From Photorhabdus cinerea (lineage in GTDB: Bacteria > Pseudomonadota > Gammaproteobacteria > Enterobacterales > Enterobacteriaceae), in the NCBI RefSeq assembly GCF_011189575.1, contig NZ_PUJW01000020.1, forward strand, positions 1-64,000: a DNA stretch of 64,000 nucleotides, in the 5' to 3' direction. The first letter of the stretch is position 1; each line of letters starts with the position of its first letter. A program made the translations under genes and the position numbers. Of this stretch, positions 25,328 through 34,181 are shown in pieces. The notes beneath the pieces were generated by a model. It was not told the DNA's origin and did not search any database. It saw only the letters and a program-made list of their open reading frames with translations.

Positions 25328-26623
25328 ATGAATAAACTCGTCGTTGCTCTTAACGGAACTGTTGCCGGATTGTTAGAGAAATCTGCTGGTGGTGTGATGT
25401 TGTTTACTTACCATGAAAGCTGGTTGTCCCGTCCGGGTGCACGTGCGATTTCTTTATCTCTTCCTTTACAGAGTGAACCTTATCGTGGAGATGTTATTTA
25501 TAATTTTTTTGATAATCTACTTCCAGATAATGAACAAATTCGTAGCAGAATTCAGTCTCATTTTCATATACCGACAAAACAACCTTTTGATTTACTTTCA
25601 CACATAGGTGCCGATTGTGTTGGTGCGATTCAGCTTTATCCTGAAGGCTATGATGTGGCTTCTGTGACAGAAATTCATGCTGAGCCATTGAGTGAATATG
25701 AAATTGAGCGCCTACTTCAAGGGTATAAATCTGCACCTTTGGGAATGGAATCTGAATTTGATGATTTTCGTATCTCTATTGCTGGTGCTCAGGAAAAGAC
25801 TGCGCTGTTTTGGTATAAGAATAAATGGCATCGGCCCTATGGTACTACACCAACCAGTCATATTATCAAACTTCCTATAGGATATATCTCAGTTAATAAT
25901 ATTGATTTAAGAGAAAGTTGTGAGAATGAGTGGTTATGTTTGAAAATTGCTGAGAAATTTGGTTTACCGGTAGCAAAATCGGAACTAACGAATTTCGGGG
26001 AACAAAAGGTTTTAATTGTCGAGCGATTTGATCGCCGTTGGTCAAAGGATCGAAGTTGGTTAATGCGCTTACCTCAGGAGGATTTTTGTCAGGCATTGGG
26101 GATAGCGCCTGCATTAAAATATGAGGCAGGAGGGGGACCTAGTATTAAAGAGTCTATGAAGCTTTTAATTGGTTCACAACAGGCATTAGAAGATCGGGAT
26201 ATCTTTTTTAAGAGTCAGATTTTATTCTGGATGTTAGCCGCTATTGATGGCCATGCAAAGAATTATAGTCTATTTCTGGAACCTGGAGATACCTATCGAA
26301 TGACACCACTATATGACATTTTGTCTGCGTTCCCTTTGATGAATTCTGGCGGTATTCCCAGGAAAAAAGCGAAAATGGCGATGGCACTAATTGGAAAAAA
26401 TCGTCATTTTGTCTGGTATCATATATTACCCAGACATTTTATTTCGACAGCTCAAGCAGTCAATTACTCACAAGAAAAAGTGGTAGCTATGATGTCAGAA
26501 ATGAAACAAAAAACGGAGAGAGTCATTGAGGAAGTACAAGCACTTATACCAGAAAATTTCCCGTTGAATATCAGTGAGCCAATATTTAGCGGTTTACGCC
26601 GTCAGGCAGCTAAATTGCCTTAA
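25328..26623 (+). CDS. hipA: serine/threonine kinase toxin HipA
   Basis: HipA phosphorylates glutamyl-tRNA synthetase and so causes growth arrest and persistence. The 431-residue protein aligns along its whole length with E. coli HipA (440). Key residues are kept: Gly22 (the position altered in the hipA7 allele), the autophosphorylated Ser150 in ISIAGAQEKTA, Lys181 in HIIKLP, catalytic Asp307 in DGHAKNYS, and metal-binding Asp330 in PLYDILS. The VERFDRRW and RLPQED blocks are also present. It forms an operon with hipB. All active-site residues are present, so the module looks functional. Confidence 0.95.
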   Translation: MNKLVVALNGTVAGLLEKSAGGVMLFTYHESWLSRPGARAISLSLPLQSEPYRGDVIYNFFDNLLPDNEQIRSRIQSHFHIPTKQPFDLLSHIGADCVGAIQLYPEGYDVASVTEIHAEPLSEYEIERLLQGYKSAPLGMESEFDDFRISIAGAQEKTALFWYKNKWHRPYGTTPTSHIIKLPIGYISVNNIDLRESCENEWLCLKIAEKFGLPVAKSELTNFGEQKVLIVERFDRRWSKDRSWLMRLPQEDFCQALGIAPALKYEAGGGPSIKESMKLLIGSQQALEDRDIFFKSQILFWMLAAIDGHAKNYSLFLEPGDTYRMTPLYDILSAFPLMNSGGIPRKKAKMAMALIGKNRHFVWYHILPRHFISTAQAVNYSQEKVVAMMSEMKQKTERVIEEVQALIPENFPLNISEPIFSGLRRQAAKLP

Positions 26624-26687
26624 ATTATTTCTTGTTAGATTCAGAGGGAATAGTGAATAGAGATAGGTTTGATCAAACTGGGAATTT

Positions 26688-26716
26688 AGCCAGTAACTTA
26701 TTTTAGGTTACTGGCT
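26688..26716 (+). terminator. terminator after hipA
   Basis: AGCCAGTAAC (26688-26697) and GTTACTGGCT (26707-26716) form a perfect 10-bp stem with a T-rich 9-base loop, 65 bases after the hipA stop. The T-tract is weak. Confidence 0.5.
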
Positions 26717-26820
26717 GTCAAGTCAATAATGGCGTAACACTCTGCTTTATTACCTGTTGTAATCATTCAACTTTTGTCATTGAAATGCTGTACCCCTTGT
26801 ACCGTTTTTTCAGTCGTTTT

Positions 26821-27630
26821 TTAACATATACCTCCCGTGTTATTGTTGAATACTGTGTGCATCAGAAGTAAATCTAATTTGGTGTCTGAGAGGAATCTTT
26901 CGTCTTTTAACTTGCAACGAGTCGATGAATGATCCAGCTCATGGCAGATGAATTTATGGATGTGCTTAAAACGTGGACCAAAATCCGTTTCGCTGCCTTT
27001 GTGTTTGATAGTAAGCAGAGTTTGTATTTCCTGCATCAGATTTGCATCCTCGATAGTTGCGGCTAGCAAAGTATCGAAGCGCATCGGTGGTGCGCCTTTA
27101 CCTGCTTCTATCCAACGAACAGCCAGCAAGGGGCGCAGTACATAGAGGTATTTTTTCAGCCGTATTTCCTTACCTTGCAGGTGACCACGGAAGTTTTTTT
27201 TCGCCATGGATAGATAGTGATATCGCGCTCTGTTGTTGGAAAAATAGTCTGGTAGTAGGGCGCGTAGTGCCGTCATAAACTCCAGGTCTTCACAGTAAAC
27301 GACTGGTGAATCTGCCCATTCCATCAATGTTGGGTTGGCCCGTTTCAGTAGTCCCAGCGTTTTGCGTAGTTCCCAACCAGAGATATCTAGTTCGTCGTTG
27401 ATCGGTAATTCGATCACATCGCGCGGTGGATCAACGCGTAAATACCATGACGGGGCATGTACATAAATAAAACGTACATCGTAGTCACTGTTTGTTGAAG
27501 CAAATCCCCAACCACGGCTACCAGATTCACAGGCATAAAGTATCCGTATTTGCTGTTCTGTTTCAAGTTGCGCCAGCTTTTGGCGTATGTGTTGTTTCAT
27601 AGTGTCACCGACGTCACATTTTTCTTTCAT
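26821..27630 (-). CDS. DNA polymerase beta-superfamily nucleotidyltransferase next to rtcB
   Basis: A 269-residue protein of the predicted nucleotidyltransferase family COG3541. The active-site pattern is SGSRGWGFASTNSDYDVRFI (about residues 36-55), with GS and the DxD metal ligands. Members are often paired with RNA ligase RtcB and may add or remove nucleotides at RNA ends. AAAGGAT precedes the ATG at 27630, and a second ATG at 27600 is possible. Only four bases separate it from the upstream rtcB remnant, so it was co-translated with it. The gene itself looks intact. Confidence 0.8.
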   Translation of the reverse strand: MKEKCDVGDTMKQHIRQKLAQLETEQQIRILYACESGSRGWGFASTNSDYDVRFIYVHAPSWYLRVDPPRDVIELPINDELDISGWELRKTLGLLKRANPTLMEWADSPVVYCEDLEFMTALRALLPDYFSNNRARYHYLSMAKKNFRGHLQGKEIRLKKYLYVLRPLLAVRWIEAGKGAPPMRFDTLLAATIEDANLMQEIQTLLTIKHKGSETDFGPRFKHIHKFICHELDHSSTRCKLKDERFLSDTKLDLLLMHTVFNNNTGGIC

Positions 27631-27634
27631 ATTG

Positions 27635-28135
27635 TTATCCTTTTACGCAAACTACTTGACGCAGGGTGTGAACGATTTCTACCAGTGAAGACTGAGCAGT
27701 CATTACCGCCTCAATGTCTTTGTAGGTCATTGGGATTTCGTCGATTACGTCGCTATCCTTACGGCATTCCACGTGGGCCGTGGCGCGTTTCTGATCCTCT
27801 ATTGTGAAACGCTTTTTTGCTGTTGTGCGGCTTAATACCCGTCCTGCACCGTGACTGCATGAATAGAAATTCTCTTTATTCCCCAGACCACAGCCGATAT
27901 CTATCCCCACTGCTGTGGGAGTAATTGCTTTATGTGTTGGGATTACGCTGCCGATAGTTGAGCCTTTGCCGAGATGGACGTCAGGCATTACTGCCAAATG
28001 ACTAAATATGAAGGGCATTTTTGCCGTGTTTAATAACTGCTCACTAGCCTCTGCTTCGACGGGGACGCCATGAGTCCACATTTTTATTGGTACACTGTTT
28101 GGCGCAGTGATCAACTCGTAATCATTTGTTTTCAC
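27635..28135 (-). pseudogene. rtcB: RNA-splicing ligase RtcB with a large in-frame internal deletion
   Basis: RtcB joins 2',3'-cyclic phosphate or 3'-phosphate RNA ends to 5'-OH ends through a GMP-His intermediate. The frame starts at a GTG after GGAGAGAAGC and keeps the N-terminal part (VPIKMWTHGVPVEAEA, AVMPDVHLGKGSTIGSVIP, VGIDIGCG with a metal-binding Asp and Cys). It then jumps to LGNKENFYSCSHGAGRV (guanylated His) and runs to the normal end RQVVCVKG. Against about 405-410 residues in E. coli, 166 remain. About 240 residues from the middle, with several metal-binding histidines, are gone while the frame is preserved. It cannot be a normal ligase. Confidence 0.85.
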
Positions 28136-29025
28136 GCTTCTCTCCTTGTTATTTACCCGTTACTATTACCATGGTTAAGCCCGTCCGATTAGGCTTTTTA
28201 ATTTGCCATTTTTTATCGTGGAGAGCGATGTGAGTTATCTTCACGTACTACGTGTACGTTCCGCTGTGTGCTCCTGTGCTCGCTGTTCATTCATAAGAAT
28301 GGCTTGTAACAATAACGTTTGTTAAATAGGTCGTTAGAGTGATTAGTCTTTTTCCCTTATTTAAGCAACTCTTCTGGATTTATTTCCTCATAGAAAGTTA
28401 AAAAAAGAGTATAAAGAGCAGATTTTTTTATTTGCAATACTATTGTATCTGATGAATATTGCAAATTTTTAATATTATTGTCTTGTTGAGTAATATTGAA
28501 ATTGTGATGTCAATCTATATATAAAGGTATTTTGGAGAATTAATGTTAATTTATAATTGATTTTTTGATTTAATGAGTGATTGTAAAGTTAACAAATGAT
28601 TTTTATACAATGATATTGTTTAAATATTATGTGTTAATGTTATTAAATTAGGTGGAAATATATACCTAATTATTGTGCGGTTATGGAATGATTTGATTTT
28701 TTAAATAAATAGTATTGTTTGTTTAGAAAATAATATTGTTGTTGGTTGAATTAAAATAATGGTTTTATTTAATGTGTTCATTGAAGTAATAAGGATGTGT
28801 CATTTGTTCATTAAGTGTTTTTATTGGTTTTTAATTGAAGTAAATTAAATGGTTTGATAAATAGGTAGTCGATGGCTTTTTTATTTTTTCGTCTGGAAGA
28901 TTGTCTATTTCAATAAAACTTTGCGTTACAAAATAAAGTGAGCTTATGGGTAAAGTTGATTTGGTAAAGCAATTGTGGCAGGTAAAATCATTGTAATGGT
29001 TGATACCTGCCTAAAATATATCAAC
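28136..29025. other. long AT-rich gap upstream of the rtcB remnant
   Basis: Nothing coding is supported. A GC-richer island (about 28205-28310) contains the dyad CGTAC-TACGT-GTACG and may be a family repeat I cannot identify. An AAGCC/GGCTT stem followed by T residues lies at 28177-28200. An inverted repeat GGCAGGTA/TACCTGCC (28977-28984, 29004-29011) lies after the HAD remnant on the minus strand. No tRNA, Y-RNA-like or sigma-54 site of the rtc type was found by eye. Confidence 0.4.
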
Positions 29026-29596
29026 TTAATTGGTAGATACAATATATTGGTTTTCAATTGATTTTATTGATATGTGTGTAAAATCGGGAATTTTTAGCCA
29101 TTCTGAATTACAAGCTGAATGACAATTACCGATAATACTCAAGGTTGCCTCACTCGATAATGCTGCAATAATGTCTGCTGTAGCATCTTCAAAGATTAAA
29201 ATATCTTCGATACGTAAACCTAATAATTTGGCACCTAATAAATATCCTTCTGGATCAGGTTTTCCTGATTTAACATCTTCAGAGGAAATAATTTTTTTGG
29301 AACAAGGTAATCCTGCGGCTAATAAGTGCCTTTGAGCTAATTCTTTATTTGCAGACGTAACGATACCCAATGTGATGAATGAATGCAGTTAAGTAATTCC
29401 TTTGCTCCTGGAATCGCTGTAATATTATCTGTGTTATCAATTTCTTTTCTTTCTATAAATTTGGATATTCTATGACATCGTTAAAATTTAAGTGATATTT
29501 TTGAGAAAAAACTAGCCATGTTTTCTGAACAGCTTCCGTAGAATCAACTAAAGTTCCATCCATATCGAATAGAAAGCCAGTAAATGTGCGATACAT
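29026..29596 (-). pseudogene. HAD-superfamily sugar-phosphatase-like gene, frameshifted
   Basis: The N-terminal piece starts MYRTFTGFLFDMDGTLVDST with the DxD motif of the HAD family and runs to a stop near 29453. The next stretch is open in another frame (KFIERKEIDN, then AIPGAKELLNCIHSS, the cap and hinge). The third piece (29370-29026) gives LGIVTSANKELAQRHLL, SGKPDPEGYLLGAKLLGL and IFEDATADIIAAL, the C-terminal motifs. Two frameshifts separate three otherwise well preserved parts, so inactivation is recent. It resembles DOG/GPP-type sugar or glycerol phosphatases. It directly follows a broken TIM-barrel isomerase. Confidence 0.8.
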
Positions 29597-29597
29597 A

Positions 29598-30289
29598 TTA
29601 AGATTCCTTTTTAGAGTGAAAATATTCTTTGAGCCAATTAATATCAGAAATGATGAATGATGTGTCCGAAAATCTATAGTCATTTCCTGAAAAATAAATG
29701 AATTTATTTGATAAAAACCCTGGGGTCACTATTAACTGACTTAAATCTAAAATGAAATCACTATGCAACTTGTTTAATGCCATATTTGTAGGAGACTTAA
29801 TATGAATCTGATTAAATATTAAATCTGTTAACTCATAAAAATAATAACTTGATGTTATGAATGCATTAAAAAATTAGCAGGATCTAAAAGTAATTTAAAA
29901 TTACTCCTGTTAACTAAATTAAATAATTCTCTGCTGTGTCCGACGGATAATATATTCTCTGATGCAATAATAAAATCAGGATGTACTTGATCGCAGCACC
30001 ATTGTAAAAAATCTGCACTATGTTTTATGTCAACTTTTGAAATTATTATGCTCTTACGTAAATACGGTATAAATATAGTATTGCATCCTAATTCTTTTGC
30101 TGAAAATAGTGCATTAGTAAAAATAGATTTACATGAATTTATATCATAAAGATTAGTTGAGTTGATACCAATGTCATTAAAAAGATTTAAAGCTAGCGCC
30201 GTGATCTTAACTTTCTTTGATTCCGTTGACTTTCTAATTAACCTTATATCTTGATTATCACAGTTATAAAGCGATAGTCTCCTGACTGA
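29598..30289 (-). pseudogene. sugar-phosphate isomerase/epimerase-like TIM-barrel gene, truncated and frameshifted
   Basis: An open stretch without a start codon (30289 to about 29870) translates to a TIM-barrel-like sequence: VKITALALNLFNDIGI, SIFTNALFSAKELGCNTIFI, QVHPDFIIASENILSVGHS and NFKLLLDPANFL. It resembles the xylose-isomerase-like superfamily (DPANFL corresponds to the usual DPAN metal-site strand). A one-frame shift then leads into ELTDLIFNQIHIKSPT and the final 61 codons ending at 29598. The 5' part is missing and abuts a LysR remnant. It probably formed an operon with the HAD phosphatase immediately downstream. Confidence 0.6.
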
Positions 30290-30432
30290 TCATCAGGGAT
30301 GCTGTTGTGAGTTTGTTATCATTAACCTGAACCTTAGATTTGTCATTCAAGAGTTCGTAGCTGAGAGTAAACCACAACAGTATAGCTTCTTTATCGCCTT
30401 TAAGATTGAACGGTATCTTGTGCCTTGAGCAT

Positions 30433-30802
30433 CTATTTTAAATGAATGGATATTTTGGGATGTTGCAAAGCAAATTGCGCTATGATACTTGCCAATAATT
30501 CGCTCCCCACCTCACCAGGTATCGTCATATGCAAAGTCCCTGACAATAATTCAGAATGAGTAATCTGATTTATTGTTTCATCTAATTCTGCATACAGTTT
30601 TGTGCTTCGTTGTAATAGGATTAACCCTTGTTCTGTCAAACGCATGCGTCTGGTTGTACGCTCAAGCAAGCGACAGTTCTTACTGTTTAATTCCGTAGCC
30701 TACATTGGATGTAGGTATAGAGAGCTGTCCTGCCGCGCGTGCAATACTTCCCTGTGTTGCACCCATTATAAAAACCATTAATAAATTAAGGTCAATGCTC
30801 AT
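30433..30802 (-). pseudogene. LysR-family regulator remnant
   Basis: From the ATG at 30802, preceded by GGAGAG, the sequence reads MSIDLNLLMVFIMGATQGSI, ARAAGQLSIPTSNVGYGIKQ, a LysR HTH, and then stops. In a second frame it continues LLERTTRRMRLTEQGLILLQ and HMTIPGEVGSELLASIIAQF, the linker and start of the effector domain, and breaks off. A further stretch down to about 30270 (LKGDKEAILLWF, VQVNDNKLTTASLMI) may be the middle of the effector domain. At least one frameshift and one deletion make it inactive. Confidence 0.75.
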
Positions 30803-30853
30803 ATACTCTCCATGATAAAACTTTTTTCCATGATTAGCTGCGTGGCATTCATA

Positions 30854-31813
30854 TTAACAATAGCCGATCGCCATAATTTTTTGATATCTGGCTTCAACCA
30901 ATTTTCCGGTATCTAACAAACTTAACTCTGATAAATCTTTAATAAGTTGCTGTTTAAGGTTTTCGGCAGTCTGCTGATAATTGCGATGAGCACCGCCTAA
31001 AGGCTCCGGAATTATGCTATCAATAATACCTAAACTCTTAAGACGAGTGGCTGTCATTCCCATGGTTTCTGCGGCAAATTGGGCTTTTTGTACATCTTTC
31101 CATAGAATGGATGCACAGCCTTCCGGCGATATCGCAGCATAGGTACTGTATTCCAACATATTAATGCGATCACCTACTCCAATAGCTAAGGCGCCACCGG
31201 AGCACCCCTCTCCTGTGATGACACAAATAATTGGTGTCTTCATACGAGACATTTCCATAATATTACGCGCTATCGCTTCTGATTGTCCTCGTTCTTCCGC
31301 GCCAATTCCAGGATACGCTCCGGCAGAATCAATAAAAATAATGATAGGCAAATGAAAGCGTTCCGCCATTTTTATCAAACGTAATGCTTTACGATAACCT
31401 TCAGGTGAAGGCATTCCGAAATTACGCATGACTTTTTCTTTTGTACTGCGGCCTTTTTGTTGCCCGATCAACATGACCGGGCGATTATCTAACCGTGTTA
31501 ATCCCCCCACTATTGCTTTATCATCCGCAAACATCCTATCACCAGCCAATTCCTGAAACTCAGTAAAAATCAGGTCAATATAATCTAATGTATAAGGTCT
31601 CATGGGATGCCTTGCTAACTGAACAATTTCCCAGGCACTAAGGGAGGAAAAAATAGATTGCGTTAACGACTGGCATTTTTTCTCCAGTAGACTGATTTCT
31701 TCTTCTATTTCAATCTGTACAGGATGACATTTTTGTCTATACGCTATTAACGCATCAATTTTTTCATACAACTCAAAGATTGGTTTTTCAAATGCAAGAT
31801 AAGTTTTTGACAT
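30854..31813 (-). CDS. divergent acetyl-CoA carboxylase carboxyltransferase alpha subunit paralogue
   Basis: An AccA homologue of 319 residues, the E. coli length, aligned end to end: HPMRPYTLDYIDLIFTEF, AGDRMFADDKAIVGG, APEGYRKALRL-type block, GAEERGQSEAIARN, YSTYAAISPEGCASILW and IIPEPLGGAHRN. AccA with AccD transfers carboxyl from biotin to acetyl-CoA. By eye it is much less like E. coli AccA than a housekeeping enterobacterial copy should be. The usual accA place next to dnaE is not here, so this is probably a second copy. The glycine-rich GEGGSGG segment reads GEGCSGG (Cys204). An ATG at 31843 is in frame, but the family start is 31813. No accD lies nearby. Confidence 0.88.
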   Translation of the reverse strand: MSKTYLAFEKPIFELYEKIDALIAYRQKCHPVQIEIEEEISLLEKKCQSLTQSIFSSLSAWEIVQLARHPMRPYTLDYIDLIFTEFQELAGDRMFADDKAIVGGLTRLDNRPVMLIGQQKGRSTKEKVMRNFGMPSPEGYRKALRLIKMAERFHLPIIIFIDSAGAYPGIGAEERGQSEAIARNIMEMSRMKTPIICVITGEGCSGGALAIGVGDRINMLEYSTYAAISPEGCASILWKDVQKAQFAAETMGMTATRLKSLGIIDSIIPEPLGGAHRNYQQTAENLKQQLIKDLSELSLLDTGKLVEARYQKIMAIGYC

Positions 31814-32003
31814 AACACCTTTACACCTTTGGTTCAATGACATTCCAAAAGAACCAGTGTAATGGGAAGGTTTACACTTATCTATGCCTCAATTTGGGAT
31901 AATTTATTATCGAAATAGGGCTAAAGATGGGGAAAGAAGATGATTGAATAAGTATTCAACACTCTTTGGTTCATGAAATGGTAATCAAAGAATGGTGAAT
32001 TGA

Positions 32004-32261
32004 TCATCTTAAAATGACGATTTTTAGCAATAGTTTCTTACGTTCAATATTTATAAATAAAGATGTAGAGAATATGGCGGATATCCCAACAACCCATGCA
32101 TAGCCAGTGACTATTAACCCAATTGTTCCAACAGATTTTTTATAGGTATCTCCTATTTCATGTAGGATACCTATAGGCAATAATTCTGCTGTAACAAAAA
32201 TTACAGCAGCTAAAGATAATACGATAACGGATAACCAACTAGAATATGAATTTTCTCTCAT
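32004..32261 (-). pseudogene. MFS sugar-efflux-type transporter, N-terminal fragment
   Basis: The 85-codon frame beginning MRENSYSSWLSVIVLSLAAV contains the first two membrane helices and AELLPIGILHEIGDTY, TIGLIVTGYAWVVGI, as in SotB/AraJ-type MFS proteins of about 390 residues. The remaining ten helices are missing and no matching sequence follows before the accA paralogue. It is a truncated gene. Confidence 0.65.
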
Positions 32262-32416
32262 CAGGCTATATCCTCATTTTTGTTTTTCATATGGCTATCC
32301 ATAATATATTGCTTTCTTCTGATGCTTTATTTCTCAGGTTAATTTAATCCTTGACATCAGTGTGAAGGTCAATACTTTTGTTTTGTTAATCTCAATTTTA
32401 TTTAATATTCTCAAAT

Positions 32417-34168
32417 TTAATCCTCATTAATACTCGCCAACGCATTTCCTGCCTGTTGATAAGAACCTTTTTCTGCATAGATATTAATTTTGCCAGAACG
32501 ATGTGCGGTCAGTTGTGTTTCCATCTTCATTGCTTCCATCACCGCAATGACATCACCCTGTTTAACTTCATCACCTTCCTGTACATACCAAGATTGTAAA
32601 ATGCCGGATATTGGAGCGGGTACTTGATTAGGTGTGGTGATTGTTTCTTCAGCGGTGCTAGTGGCGTTTTTAGTCATCGAATTCTGTCCAGGATTGGACA
32701 ATGAAAGTTTTTTCAATAATTCGGTGGAGAGTCCCAATTGATGACGACGGCCATCAATTTCGATAAAAGTGCGGGTTACTTTTTCTGGGTAATGATTTTC
32801 CTGACGCGGAGATATTTTTACCTGGTTGATAAAGTCAGTTTCGATCCAACGGGTATGGACCTTGAATGTATCATCAGAAATAAAATCAGGGTGCTGCATG
32901 ACCGCTTGATGAAAAGGCAGTACTGAGGCGACGCCTTCAATGTTGAATTCCTGTAATGCGCGCTGCGCCCGGGCAATAGCTTGTTGGCGAGTTTTTCCGG
33001 TGACTATTAACTTAGCCATCAGAGAATCAAAGGTGCCAGGGATCACAGAACCTGTTACAACCCCAGAATCCAATCTTATTCCGGGGCCGGAAGGCGGAGA
33101 AAATAGAGTCACTGTTCCTGGCGTGGGCAGAAATCCTTTACCCGCATCCTCTGCGTTAATACGAAACTCAAAAGAGTGTCCCGACGGAATTGGTGTTGTT
33201 GCCAATGATAAAGGCTTACCTTCGGCAATCCGAAATTGCTCGATCACAATGTCGATACCCGTTGTCTCTTCGGTGATAGGATGTTCGACTTGTAAGCGAG
33301 TATTGACTTCCAGAAAGGAAATAGTTCCGTCCGCACTGAGCAAAAACTCCACTGTACCTGCTCCGGTATAACGGGCTTCGGTACAAATATCCCGGGCTGC
33401 ATGATGGATACGTTGGCGCTGATTGTCAGTCAGAAATGGGGCCGGTGCTTCTTCCACCAGTTTTTGATTGCGTCGTTGTAGTGAACAATCACGTGTGCCA
33501 AGTACGACGACATTGCCGAGCTTATCAGCCAGAACTTGAGCTTCAATATGACGAGGTTTATCCAAAAACTGTTCGATGAAACATTCCCCACGTCCAAAGG
33601 CAGCGGTTGCTTCACGAACGGCTGAATTATAGAGTTCGCTCACTTCATCCAGTCGCCATGCTATTTTCAGGCCACGCCCACCACCACCATATGCCGCTTT
33701 GATTGCGATTGGCAGACCATATTTTTCAGCAAACGTCAGGGCTTCCTCTGCATTTTTCACCGGCTCTTCTGTACCTGGAACCAGTGGTGCACCTACACGT
33801 TGGGCGATTTTACGCGCTTTAACCTTATCACCAAGAATATCAATTGCTTCTGGTTCAGGACCAATCCAGATTAACCCAGCGTCAATGACGGCGCGGGCAA
33901 ATTCTGCCCGTTCGGACAGAAATCCATACCCCGGATGTACCATGTTGGCGCCTGAACGTTTAGCGATATCCAGTAGTTGGGGAATATTAAGATAAGTCTC
34001 TGCGGGGCTGTTTCCCCCCAGACCATAAGCTTCATCAGCCAACTGTACATGTTGTGCATTGATATCCGAATCAGCATAAACGGCAATGGATTGTAAGCCA
34101 TAATCTCGGCAGGCACGAATGATACGGACAGCAATTTCACCACGGTTGGCGATCAGAATTTTCTTCAT
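32417..34168 (-). CDS. biotin carboxylase fused to biotin carboxyl carrier domain
   Basis: A 583-residue two-part protein. The N-terminal about 450 residues are biotin carboxylase: KILIANRGEIAVRIIRACRD, ATP-grasp YGGGGRGLKIA, FIEQFLDKPRHIEAQV, and FLEVNTRLQVEHPITEETTG. The last about 75 residues are a biotinyl domain with the modified lysine in AVMEAMKMETQ. AAGGAT favours the ATG at 34168 over 34189. It is the last gene of the NRAMP-pxpA-pxpBC operon. Such AccC/BCCP fusions with KipI-KipA-like proteins suggest ATP- and biotin-linked carboxylation in 5-oxoproline or related lactam/urea metabolism. Exact substrate unknown. Confidence 0.9.
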   Translation of the reverse strand: MKKILIANRGEIAVRIIRACRDYGLQSIAVYADSDINAQHVQLADEAYGLGGNSPAETYLNIPQLLDIAKRSGANMVHPGYGFLSERAEFARAVIDAGLIWIGPEPEAIDILGDKVKARKIAQRVGAPLVPGTEEPVKNAEEALTFAEKYGLPIAIKAAYGGGGRGLKIAWRLDEVSELYNSAVREATAAFGRGECFIEQFLDKPRHIEAQVLADKLGNVVVLGTRDCSLQRRNQKLVEEAPAPFLTDNQRQRIHHAARDICTEARYTGAGTVEFLLSADGTISFLEVNTRLQVEHPITEETTGIDIVIEQFRIAEGKPLSLATTPIPSGHSFEFRINAEDAGKGFLPTPGTVTLFSPPSGPGIRLDSGVVTGSVIPGTFDSLMAKLIVTGKTRQQAIARAQRALQEFNIEGVASVLPFHQAVMQHPDFISDDTFKVHTRWIETDFINQVKISPRQENHYPEKVTRTFIEIDGRRHQLGLSTELLKKLSLSNPGQNSMTKNATSTAEETITTPNQVPAPISGILQSWYVQEGDEVKQGDVIAVMEAMKMETQLTAHRSGKINIYAEKGSYQQAGNALASINED

Positions 34169-34181
34169 TGGGTTATCCTTA

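Noticed and set aside
28205..28310. tRNA or Y-RNA gene near rtcB
   Set aside because: No cloverleaf or TPsiC-like arm can be drawn from the sequence. The dyad is too small.
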